In this document: positions 1 to 8,506 of the stretch, piece after piece | Layout of the letters: each line of letters begins with the position of its first letter | How positions within the stretch are numbered: position 1 is the stretch's first letter | Assembly: GCA_903927005.1 (NCBI GenBank) | Contig: CAIYLH010000097.1 | Coordinates: 1 to 64,000 of the forward strand | DNA: 64,000 nt | From: an uncultured Pseudomonadota bacterium | GTDB lineage: Bacteria > Pseudomonadota > Gammaproteobacteria > Steroidobacterales > Steroidobacteraceae | Reading direction: 5' to 3' | The notes under the pieces: generated by a model | The model's database searches: none | What the model was told of the DNA's origin: nothing | Seen by the model: the letters and a program-made list of their open reading frames with translations, nothing else | Position numbers and translations under genes: made by a program

Positions 1-55
1 ACTCCTCGCTGTGCCGCCGACGCGTACGCTTCACCGACACTTCTTTCTCGCTCAT
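1..55 (-). CDS. Transposase orfA N-terminus (partial), IS66/IS3-like
   Basis: Reverse complement translates as MSEKEVSVKRTRRRHSEE and runs off the window edge; KRTRRRHSEE resembles transposase OrfA starts. Confidence 0.55.
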   Translation of the reverse strand, partial: MSEKEVSVKRTRRRHSEE

Positions 56-60
56 GTACA

Positions 61-88
61 CGTGTCCACTTGTTTCTTAGTGGACACG
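61..88. repeat. Perfect 10-bp inverted repeat CGTGTCCACT-N8-AGTGGACACG upstream of the transposase start
   Basis: Read directly: cgtgtccact tgtttctt agtggacacg. Confidence 0.8.
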
Positions 89-536
89 ATCATCCTCATC
101 CCGGAAAACTTCCGGTAGATGACTTCACCGGATGCTTACAGCGCAGTGCCGAAAAGTACGGCGCCGGGTATAAAGCGCATCGTCGCGATCACGCCCGCGT
201 TGGCAATCTTGCCGAGCGTGGAACTCCTTGATCATGTCGGCGCCGCAGCCAATTTTCTCTAGGGCTATTCGAACGCGATCTATTTTCTGTTCTTTGGTAC
301 GTAGAAAAATTCTGCTGTCCGAGACGCAATGCTCCGCAGTAGCCCGCACCGACGGATTCGCCGACGTACAAAAACATTCCAAACAGACGTCGTTTCTGCC
401 GCCCGAAACATTTTCGGCAATCCCGACGCGGCGTCAGCAGACACGCCGCGTTAAGCCACTTGTGTCCGTGTCCGAAATCCAGAGGGACCCTCCACATCCA
501 CCGCGACGCATCAATTCGTTCATCGCGGCAAACGCC

Positions 537-1448
537 TTAGCGAACGGACATTTGATCGACCATGTCATTGAGAGCGGCAACGACGCCGTCCAATTCCGGG
601 AACAGGCTGACTCCCGTGGGGCGATTTTTGATACCCGCCAACGTGGCCCCGCCAGCCCAAATTGGAATGCGGCGTGGCAGCAAACGCCTTAGATGCTTCA
701 GGGTCGGTAAAATATCGCGCGCTGGGTAAGCAGCACTGAAGGACAGAGCGACCGCGTCGACATTGTGAGAAGTCGCTGCCAGTTTCAGTTCGTTCAGCGG
801 AATATCTGATCCTAGGCTGACCGTCATTGCACCCTGCTCTGCCAAAACGGCCTCGATCATCAACAACCCGAGAAAATGATGCTCTCCGGGCGGAAGGGCC
901 ATCAATATCTTTGGAGCCCCGCGCTTTGGCTTTAGCCTTAAAATTTGCGCGTGAAAATAACGCTCTATGCAAAAGGAACAGAAGTGCTCGTGATGAATTT
1001 CCACGTCCCCGCGCGCCCATGCATCACCGAGGCCTTTCAGTAACGGGGCGACGACACTACGTGAAAACTGAAGTAGCGTTTTCTTCGCTCGCTTCTTTAC
1101 CAACAGTTTTAGAAATCCAGCCGAGTCTGCTTTCTTAAGCTGCTCGATGAGCTCGCTAGTTGATTCATCGTCGCATACCCGCGGAACCGAAAGGCTCACC
1201 GCGACGTGCAACTTCTCGAGTTCTTCAAGAGTCTTGCCTACGACATAACCGGGACGAAAACCGCCATCGAGCAAGCGTCTGACCAGACGAAGCCGGTTGA
1301 CGGTGTTGACCGAATAGCCCGGTTTTCCCTCAGCCGTGAATTCCAACGGCGGAAATTGAAAGCGCTGGCGCCACTTGCGCAATTGGTCCCTACCGAAGCC
1401 GGTTTCGCGTTCGATATCTGCCGACGCAACAAATAGCCTGGACTTCAT
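537..1448 (-). CDS. MerR-family transcriptional regulator with C-terminal cobalamin-binding domain (CarH/LitR-like)
   Basis: N-terminal MerR-like HTH (ADIERETGFGRDQLRKWRQRF...GYSVNTVNRLRLVRRLLDGGFRPG). C-terminal half has W-x9-EH (WARGDVEIHHEH) and ExHxxG (GEHHFLG), as in AdoCbl-binding CarH-type regulators. Confidence 0.85.
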   Translation of the reverse strand: MKSRLFVASADIERETGFGRDQLRKWRQRFQFPPLEFTAEGKPGYSVNTVNRLRLVRRLLDGGFRPGYVVGKTLEELEKLHVAVSLSVPRVCDDESTSELIEQLKKADSAGFLKLLVKKRAKKTLLQFSRSVVAPLLKGLGDAWARGDVEIHHEHFCSFCIERYFHAQILRLKPKRGAPKILMALPPGEHHFLGLLMIEAVLAEQGAMTVSLGSDIPLNELKLAATSHNVDAVALSFSAAYPARDILPTLKHLRRLLPRRIPIWAGGATLAGIKNRPTGVSLFPELDGVVAALNDMVDQMSVR

Positions 1449-1478
1449 TCAGGACGAGCTTACTCAGAAATTATTCAG

Positions 1479-1505
1479 TTGTCCGCGCTAATTTGTCACG
1501 GACAA
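1479..1505. promoter_or_regulatory. Inverted repeat TTGTCCG-N13-CGGACAA in the divergent intergenic region; candidate operator
   Basis: Perfect 7-bp arms at 1479-1485 and 1499-1505. TTTGTCA occurs at 1492-1498 and again at 1516-1522. Confidence 0.5.
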
Positions 1506-1636
1506 TTTTTGTAATTTTGTCATTATCCGCGGCGAGTCTTTGGGGCTGTAGCCGTCGCCCCGGCATTTGAAGCAAGCCGACCCAGCATCGGGGGCCGCTT
1601 CGCTCAGTCTATAGGTCTAACGAAAGGCTGGATTTC

Positions 1637-2068
1637 ATGCACAACGGCAAATCTATCTGCTACGTGAGTGCCGCTATCAAGCCAATGGTCCAGCGGGAAC
1701 TGGAAAGTGTGCTCGAAATCACCCGGCCATTCAGCGAGAGTAATTCGGTAACGGGTGCTCTGCTTCACGACGACGGCAGCTTCTTTCACTATTTCGAAGG
1801 CCCGGCCGGTGGTGTTGATGCCTTCTATGCCGCCATCAAGACTGCCAGTTGGCATACCGGGATCATCGAGCTGCTGTGTGAGTCGATCACCAAGCGCTCG
1901 ATTCCAAAATGGTACATGGGGTCAACCGATGTACCGCGATCATCGCCGCTTTCGCTTAGATTGTCTGAGTGGAAGCAGCTGAAGCGGCACATCGATCGCG
2001 GTCACGACCAAAGCCCTAGCGTCACCCTGCTCAGAGTGAATCTGGAGAGAACAATACTTGCCTTTTAG
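1637..2068 (+). CDS. BLUF-domain protein (short, single domain), non-canonical flavin site
   Basis: BLUF-like pattern: SICYVSAAI...VTGALLHDDGSFFHYFEGPAGGVDAFYAAI...SIPKWYMGS. The usual Gln in FxQxLEG is His here. Confidence 0.8.
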   Translation: MHNGKSICYVSAAIKPMVQRELESVLEITRPFSESNSVTGALLHDDGSFFHYFEGPAGGVDAFYAAIKTASWHTGIIELLCESITKRSIPKWYMGSTDVPRSSPLSLRLSEWKQLKRHIDRGHDQSPSVTLLRVNLERTILAF

Positions 2069-2322
2069 GGGCACGGCTGCGTCGGTCAAGAGTTTATAGA
2101 GCAGTGAAAATTCCATTCTGGCGGGGTCTACTCACGCAGAATGCAGCCGTCGACGCGCGTCGCGTGGTAAAACGCTGAAATTAGCGTCACGTACGCGCGT
2201 CAGCCATGGCACCGCGGCATGCTTTATTAAGCGGCTTTGGGACCAACAAGTGCGCAAGGAACTGCAGCAACGGGTGCTATATACCGACACGAGCCGACGA
2301 CTTCTAGGCTGATGGGCCTATG

Positions 2323-3123
2323 TCAGTGCTCGTCTCGGCTCTGAGTCGGAGCCCCTGGAAGCAAACGGTATCGAGGATCGAGTTCGCATCGCGCCGAGTC
2401 ACTGCGCTCAAGACGGCAACGCGAAGCGCACTCTGCAGCACAGCGTGCAAACTGGCCGGTGTGCAGCAACCCGAGCTTGCCGCGGATGCGCTGGCGATGG
2501 GACTCCACCGTCTTAGGTCGAATACTGAGCGCGCCGGCAATCGCGGGGCCGTTCAATCCGCGGCCGCTCAGCTGAAATATCTGAAACTCACGCGTCGTGA
2601 GAATATCGAGCGCGCAGTCAGGCGTCTGACGGGAATACGGCTCTGGCTTCAAGAAGCGCGTGTGATAGAGCGCCACAAGCGAGTCGCTAAGCGATAGATC
2701 CCCAACGCTCACCCGCTGAAGCGCCTGCAGGATTTCCGCTAACGACGCGGCCTTCATGACATAGCCGCGGGCGCCGGCGCGGAGCAATCGCTCGGCGTAC
2801 ATGCTCTCGTGACGCTTAGAGAGCACGAGAATAGCGATTGTTGGTGAGATTTCCAGGGCGAGCCTGATCAACTCAAAAGCATCCCCGTCACGTAGCTCCG
2901 TATCCGTCACCACGACATCGGGGCGCTGTTCACGAATGAACTCCAGCCCCTGAGCAACAGACGATGCTTCGCCACAGACAACGAACCCGGGTTGGTTGCT
3001 CAGGGCCTGCCGTAGGCCAGCGCGAACGACGGCCTGCTCGTCAATCAACAACACCCGGCGATGACTGACTGCCTGTGAAGCGACGCCCGCGAAATTCGGC
3101 GAGGGTGATGGGTTCAATTCCAT
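2323..3123 (-). CDS. LuxR/NarL-family response regulator
   Basis: Receiver domain (RVLLIDEQAVVRAGL...DVVVTDTELRDGDAF...ILVLSKRHE...GARGYVMKAAS) and LuxR HTH (LTTREFQIFQLSGRGLNGPAIAGALSIRPKTVESHRQRIRGKLGL). Confidence 0.88.
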   Translation of the reverse strand: MELNPSPSPNFAGVASQAVSHRRVLLIDEQAVVRAGLRQALSNQPGFVVCGEASSVAQGLEFIREQRPDVVVTDTELRDGDAFELIRLALEISPTIAILVLSKRHESMYAERLLRAGARGYVMKAASLAEILQALQRVSVGDLSLSDSLVALYHTRFLKPEPYSRQTPDCALDILTTREFQIFQLSGRGLNGPAIAGALSIRPKTVESHRQRIRGKLGLLHTGQFARCAAECASRCRLERSDSARCELDPRYRLLPGAPTQSRDEH

Positions 3124-3243
3124 AGTGCTTTGGCTGAATGCCGAGGGCGAAACGAAGCGACGCGACGATGACGAGCGACCGACTACTGAAAGGCAGCGCT
3201 ACACCTTTTGCATTATTCGCTCTCAGGCGCCAAAGAACCACTA

Positions 3244-3301
3244 GCCGAGCTACGCCGAGTCGCTACGTTCATACGCATTTGTACCGGGCCGAGCTACGCC
3301 G
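3244..3301. repeat. 14-bp direct repeat GCCGAGCTACGCCG (3244-3257 and 3288-3301) in a non-coding stretch
   Basis: Read directly from the sequence; the two copies are 44 bp apart. Confidence 0.75.
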
Positions 3302-4081
3302 TTTTGCAGGCAAGCGCCCTTGGGCAGTGGCGGGCAGGCGGTGGACAGTTTCGGCGCTGTCCTTGGCCACGTTCTTGGATCCATCAGTGGCCCGGTAATC
3401 GGGCCAGTCCGCACTAAGCGTGGGCCGCTCCGCGTAGCCGGAGTGGGCACGCGACCTTGAGAATTCGTGACGACAGACCACAACCCAGAGTGCGGCGCGG
3501 CGCGGTTCTGCAGATTTTACAGTGATGACGGGAAATGAACGTGCCGCTGAGCTTTCTCCAGACGCCGCGCGAGGGATCTCGCGGTTATAGCGGGCGCCGC
3601 AGATTATCTTCCTCGCCGGAGCCGTTGCAGGCAGCGGTCTGCTGCTGTCTTCACCTAAGACTAGGCTCGCTATGCTGTCGAACAGGCCGATCCCGGCCAC
3701 ACCTACTCTGATCGTCGTTGAGCCAGGACTTTGACCAAACATCTGCCCGATAGAAACGAACAGCCTTCCGCCTCGCTCGCTCGGCCTTCAGGGCGCCGCA
3801 TTACTGATGAACGCAGCAGGGGAGTTCTTTACCTCGGAAACACTGGGCGAACACCGTAATAGCTGGCGGAAGCCCGTTCTTCAAGGAACATGCGGTCAGC
3901 ACAACCAGAACGCCGTAAGTTCGCGCGAGGCGGCTGCCTCGTCTCTGTCGGAGGTCGCACTAACACCGCTAATAGCCCCGCCGCTTATGAGCCAGCTACA
4001 ACGGCGACCGTTATCGCCGTACTGAATATCACTGGCTGCCGTCGGCCAGCCGTGAAACGGGCCTTGAACCGCAATATCCGT

Positions 4082-5140
4082 TCAATCCGCCCGATTCTTC
4101 CGCTCAAGTGACAGCATCATGAGGATGAGCCAACTGAGCACCTCTGCAATGATCGCACCACTCCAGACGATGCCGATCACCCAGCCGAGTGCCGCGACCA
4201 GCAAACCGCCGGAGACGATCACATGAGACTTCAACCAAGTCATTTTCCAAATTGACACTTCGTCGTACGCCGTTTGCGCGGACTTGACGCTCTCGCCATT
4301 CATTGTCACGAGCGCCTGTGCACTGCTCTGCGCCTGGCCGGCGCTGCGATACACCCGATCGCCCTCACTAGCCGCTCGTTCTGCGCTCACGGCCGCTCCT
4401 GTAGCGTCGCCCAACGCCAAAAAGGCCTGCTTCAGACTCAGGCATCGGTCAGCTGTAAAGCCACTCCAAGACTCACACTTGGCGTCAATCTGAGTAGCTG
4501 TGTTTGCTGCTGCGCTCTTTGCGTTTTCCTCGCTGGTGGCGTCCAGCACGGCGTTCACTGCGCCGCCGAGATCAAGACCCTCGCCCGCCGCTTCGACGGC
4601 CGACTTCGCCTTCTCCTTCGCAACTGCACGCTTCGTACTATCAGCGCTTGCCCGATCGGCGTCAGCCTTGAGTCGATCGGCGTATCCGGGCTTGCCGGCA
4701 GCGTCTAGATCCTTTTGGGCGCTGTCGAGGGCAGCCTTGGCGCTATCCAACTCGTCGCGCAGCGGTTGCCTCGCGGCAATTTCTGCCTCCGGATACAAGG
4801 CGATCAGTGACGACGAAATGCCACCGGCAAGGACCAGAATAGCAAGCACAGCAATTACAAGATAATTGAAACGATTTGCTATATGCAGGACATGCTCGTG
4901 GGAGTTGATATACGGACGCTCGAGTTCGTCCGCTTTCTCGAACATCAGCATCGTGCGCTTGAGGAACTGAAACGGCACTGTAAAAAACGAAGCCGCAACG
5001 TTGCGCATTCCGGCCAATGCTGCGCGAGTATTCTCGCCTCCGAGCCAGCGAAGCACGCCCGCGATGACGATCAGAAAAACCGCGAGAACAATTAGGGGAT
5101 GCTCGCGAAATACCACAAAAAATCCAACTAACGACCCCAT
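4082..5140 (-). CDS. Hypothetical multi-pass membrane protein with a large Ala/Lys-rich soluble segment
   Basis: 352-aa ORF with hydrophobic segments near both termini (HPLIVLAVFLIVIAGVL, YLVIAVLAILVLAGGISSSLIAL, VIVSGGLLVAALGWVIGIVWSGAIIAEVLSWLILMML) and a heptad-like Ala-rich middle. No family recognised. Confidence 0.7.
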   Translation of the reverse strand: MGSLVGFFVVFREHPLIVLAVFLIVIAGVLRWLGGENTRAALAGMRNVAASFFTVPFQFLKRTMLMFEKADELERPYINSHEHVLHIANRFNYLVIAVLAILVLAGGISSSLIALYPEAEIAARQPLRDELDSAKAALDSAQKDLDAAGKPGYADRLKADADRASADSTKRAVAKEKAKSAVEAAGEGLDLGGAVNAVLDATSEENAKSAAANTATQIDAKCESWSGFTADRCLSLKQAFLALGDATGAAVSAERAASEGDRVYRSAGQAQSSAQALVTMNGESVKSAQTAYDEVSIWKMTWLKSHVIVSGGLLVAALGWVIGIVWSGAIIAEVLSWLILMMLSLERKNRAD

Positions 5141-5456
5141 AGCAGCTCTCCTGGTAACTTGCGCCGTTCAAACCGCCGGGCCGACGGATGAAATATTTTT
5201 GATCTAATTATATTTTTATCAAGGAACGCCCTCGCGGCGGTCAAGCTCTGATCCAACAGCTTGGCTGGTGCTTTACGCAACCTCCCCACTCAAGGTTAAG
5301 CCAGCCAAGCGCGTTCCAATACATGCTGAACGCCTGCACTGGATGAAAGGCGGCAAACATCGCACAGTTACAGATCGGACGCTCACCATATGCGCAGGAA
5401 GAGCGGAATGCTTCAAGGCGCACAAACAACAGCGCCTTATAAAAGTGACGCGCCGA

Positions 5457-6740
5457 TTATAGGGTCGCTACCATCGCAACGACCGTCGCCGCCATTACGA
5501 GCGTCGCGACCCAGCCAAGCCACCGTAGTCGCGCGGGTATCACGAAGCTGCCCATGATGTCGCTGCGGGATGCCAGCATCATCATAACGACCATGATTGG
5601 GACCGCAATTACACCGTTCATGACTGCGCTCCAAAGCAGCGCGCGCATGGGATCGAGGTGCGTGAAGTTCAACACGACACCGCCAACCGTTGCGAACGCG
5701 ATGATGCCGTAGAACTTCTTTGCCTCGTGCAGCTTCATATCGAGGCCCGACTGCCAATCAAAACATTCCGTTACTGCATACGCTGCAGAACCGGCCAGTA
5801 CCGGCACTGCGAGCATGCCGGTACCGATGATACCGAGGCTGAATAACAGGAACGCCATTGATCCGCCCAGCGGACGAAGCGCCTCCGCCGCCTCAGCTGA
5901 CGTACGAATATCGGTAATCCCTGCCACATGCAGCGTCGCGGCGGTGCTCATGATGATGAAGAATGCAACGACGTTGGAGAAACCCATGCCCAGGAGCGTG
6001 TCCCAGCGAATCCGGCGTAAATGTCGCCGCGCCACCGCTGCCACATGGGGCAGTAGTTCAACGCCACCCTCTCGAACCGCGACCGTGCGCAGCGCCTCCA
6101 TTTCCTGGGCCGCCTGCCAAAAGAACAGGTACGGACTTATAGTCGTGCCAAACAGGGCAACGACGATTGTCACCGCGTCATGATCAAGCACGAAACGGGG
6201 TATCGCGACCTCGCGCAGAACCTCGGCCCAGTGCACGTGCACAGTGAAGATGACCGCGACGTAGGACAGCAATGTCAGCGTAAGCCACTTCAAGTAGCGC
6301 ACGTACGTTGCGTAACTCAGAAACACCTGCAGCATCAGGCACAACAGGCCAAAGGTTACAGAGTAGACATGCGCCGACCCGCCGAGCAGCAGCCGTAGGG
6401 CTTCTCCCATGGCCGCGATATCGGCAGCAATATTGATCGTGTTGGCAACTAGCAATAGCCCGACGATCGCGTACAGCACGCTGCGCGGGAAGGCCACCTT
6501 GATATTCGCGGCCAATCCGCGGCCCGTGATGCACCCGAGTCGGGCGCTGACCATCTGGATTCCGGCCATTAATGGGTAGGTAAAGACGACCGTCCACAAC
6601 ATGCTGTAGCCGAACTGGGCACCAGCCTGTGAATACGTCGCGATACCACTCGGATCATCGTCTGCGGCGCCCGTAATGAGCCCGGGACCGAGCTTCTTCA
6701 GTCGCGGGTCATTCGCGATGTTCTTCAGAAAGTTGACCAT
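5457..6740 (-). CDS. Nramp-family divalent metal transporter-like protein, atypical subgroup (DPSG / SPY motifs)
   Basis: GPGLITGAADDDPSGIATYSQAGAQFGY...TGRGLAANIK...ALFGTTISPYLFFWQAAQEME. Start chosen at ATG (MVNFLKNIANDPRLKKLGPG). Confidence 0.87.
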   Translation of the reverse strand: MVNFLKNIANDPRLKKLGPGLITGAADDDPSGIATYSQAGAQFGYSMLWTVVFTYPLMAGIQMVSARLGCITGRGLAANIKVAFPRSVLYAIVGLLLVANTINIAADIAAMGEALRLLLGGSAHVYSVTFGLLCLMLQVFLSYATYVRYLKWLTLTLLSYVAVIFTVHVHWAEVLREVAIPRFVLDHDAVTIVVALFGTTISPYLFFWQAAQEMEALRTVAVREGGVELLPHVAAVARRHLRRIRWDTLLGMGFSNVVAFFIIMSTAATLHVAGITDIRTSAEAAEALRPLGGSMAFLLFSLGIIGTGMLAVPVLAGSAAYAVTECFDWQSGLDMKLHEAKKFYGIIAFATVGGVVLNFTHLDPMRALLWSAVMNGVIAVPIMVVMMMLASRSDIMGSFVIPARLRWLGWVATLVMAATVVAMVATL

Positions 6741-7044
6741 CGCAACATCCCCATATGCAGGAACGGCAGGCTGACGCAGAACAGAACTCTCTATGCACAC
6801 CACGCGTTCGGTGGTCCCCCAGGGCGAACCTCGGCATGACCAAGTCGCGGAACAGCACCTGCCGTCTGGGCAACCGCTCGCACTATTTGCTCAGGCGGGC
6901 GGTTCACGCGACCCAAATCGCCTCTACATTAGATGCAAAAAGAACGCCGGGTAACGCGGCTCCTCGGACAGATGATCGCTTTCAGCGCGACGATTGTTCG
7001 TCCACGCGAGCGAGTCAAGCTACTCCCAGAACAGACGAGTTGCC

Positions 7045-7519
7045 TCAGCCAACTGAACGAGCACGACGCCGCGACGGATATTTCGCACCAGGCATCCGCT
7101 CCGATTGATCGGGATCGGGGGGGCCCTTGAGCTCCACCATGTTGCCGTCCGGGTCGGTCAGATACATCGAAGGGCCATGGCCGAGCGCGCCGTAGCGGCG
7201 TCCGACGATGCCGGGCTTGACGCCCTTTCGCTGCAGGAATGCACCGATCTTCTTCTCGTCGAAGCTCTCCAGCTGCACACAGAAGTGATCGACATTACGA
7301 CGTTTCCGGCCTGCAGCAGCGCCACCTTTGGCGCCCTCGGCGCTTTCGACGTCAACAAGATCAATCAGTGCGGATCCCGCGCGGAGCTGGGTCAGCCCCA
7401 GCACAGGCAGTACTCTTTCAACAGTGCATCCAAGATGTGCGATACCAAGCAACCGCGCGCTTGACATCAGCCACCCGGAGCACGATGTGATCGAGTGCTT
7501 TTACTGCAATGACCGTCAT
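7045..7519 (-). pseudogene. VOC-family (glyoxalase/dioxygenase-like) protein, frameshifted
   Basis: From ATG at 7519 (minus) the frame reads MTVIAVKALDHIVLRVADVKRAVAWYRTSWMHC*. The rest (LGCTVERVLPVLGLTQLRAG...NVDHFCVQLESFDEKKIGAFL...SMYLTDPDGNMVELKGPP) continues in another frame. Confidence 0.8.
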
Positions 7520-7788
7520 GTTCAAGCTCCTGAATATGCATGCTCTTGCAGCCCACTATGCCACAAGTGTGCCGTTAGTCGCCGGCAGGGAAAGATTCTG
7601 AACTAACTGAACGGGCTGCGCGCAATCACCCTGCGACCGTCTTGTCGGCGAGAAAGTCGCGGCGCGACGATCCGATCGATCACAGACAGTGATTAACGCA
7701 GGATATCGAATGCGACGACGGGCGCGCCGGCCGGAAGCGCCGACGTCGATTCAGCTCATGCATTCCAGCCGTGAGCAGGATGGAAAGC

Positions 7789-8133
7789 TCAGGCCTTGCG
7801 AACGAACTCGGATTTCAGCTTCATCGCGCCGAATCCGTCGATGCGGCAATCGATGTTGTGATCCCCCTCGACCAGCCGTATGCCCTTTACCTTCGTACCG
7901 GCCTTGAGCACCGAGGATGCACCCTTCACCTTGAGGTCCTTGATGACGGTCACCGAATCGCCATCAACCAGCACGTTGCCGTTAGCATCCTTGTAGATAA
8001 CGGCATCATCGGTCGGCGTCTCGACAGTCTGCGCGGTCCATTCGTGCGCGCATTCCGGGCAAACAAACTTGCCGTCATCCGCATACGTGTAGGTCGATGT
8101 GCACTTCGGGCAAGGAGGAAGGAGGTCGGTCAT
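7789..8133 (-). CDS. PhnA/YjdM-like zinc-ribbon protein
   Basis: [32 protein letters not shown]...[66 protein letters not shown]. Confidence 0.9.
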   Translation of the reverse strand: MTDLLPPCPKCTSTYTYADDGKFVCPECAHEWTAQTVETPTDDAVIYKDANGNVLVDGDSVTVIKDLKVKGASSVLKAGTKVKGIRLVEGDHNIDCRIDGFGAMKLKSEFVRKA

Positions 8134-8506
8134 AGAGGTCGCTCTGCATATCTCGTCCGCCCATAATAGCAGTCGGCGGCGCAAGGCATTGGTGCTCGTC
8201 GGACGGCGCGGCTGGCTGGAATTTTCGTAATTCCGTGCGTCAGCAGCGGGTATCCCCGCTGCGGCCCTGTCTGGTCTTGCCGTCAGCGCCCTAGCCGGGC
8301 CACGCAGTGCGAGTGCGGCTCAGGCGCGGCCACGCGCAGCGGTCATCGGTGAGCTCATCACCGCCAAAGTCCTGTACAACCGCCATGATCTAGTCGTGCG
8401 CCCATACCGGCCAGAACGAATGCTGAGAATGGCGCCTCAACCCGCCTGAGCACGAGGCGCAGCAGTTGCGGCGCCGCACCCACGGACACCGGCATACAAT
8501 GGCTGG

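Larger units (their letters stand above)
1..139 (-). mobile_element. Partial IS66-family-like insertion sequence end (terminal inverted repeat plus start of transposase orfA), truncated by the window edge
   Basis: On the minus strand the sequence from 139 reads GTAAGCATCCGGTGAAGTCATCTACC..., resembling the GTAAGCG-type IS66 terminus. It is followed by an ATG at 55 encoding MSEKEVSVKRTRRRHSEE, which resembles the N-terminus of IS66/IS3-type OrfA (RRRHSxEF). Confidence 0.62.

Noticed and set aside
3269-3742. 157-aa minus-strand ORF in the sparsely coding region
   Set aside because: No recognisable domain, overlaps several alternative frames, and composition does not resemble a real protein.
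4082-5140. Prophage or lysis-cassette gene
   Set aside because: No phage structural, integrase or lysin genes nearby; a membrane topology alone is not enough.
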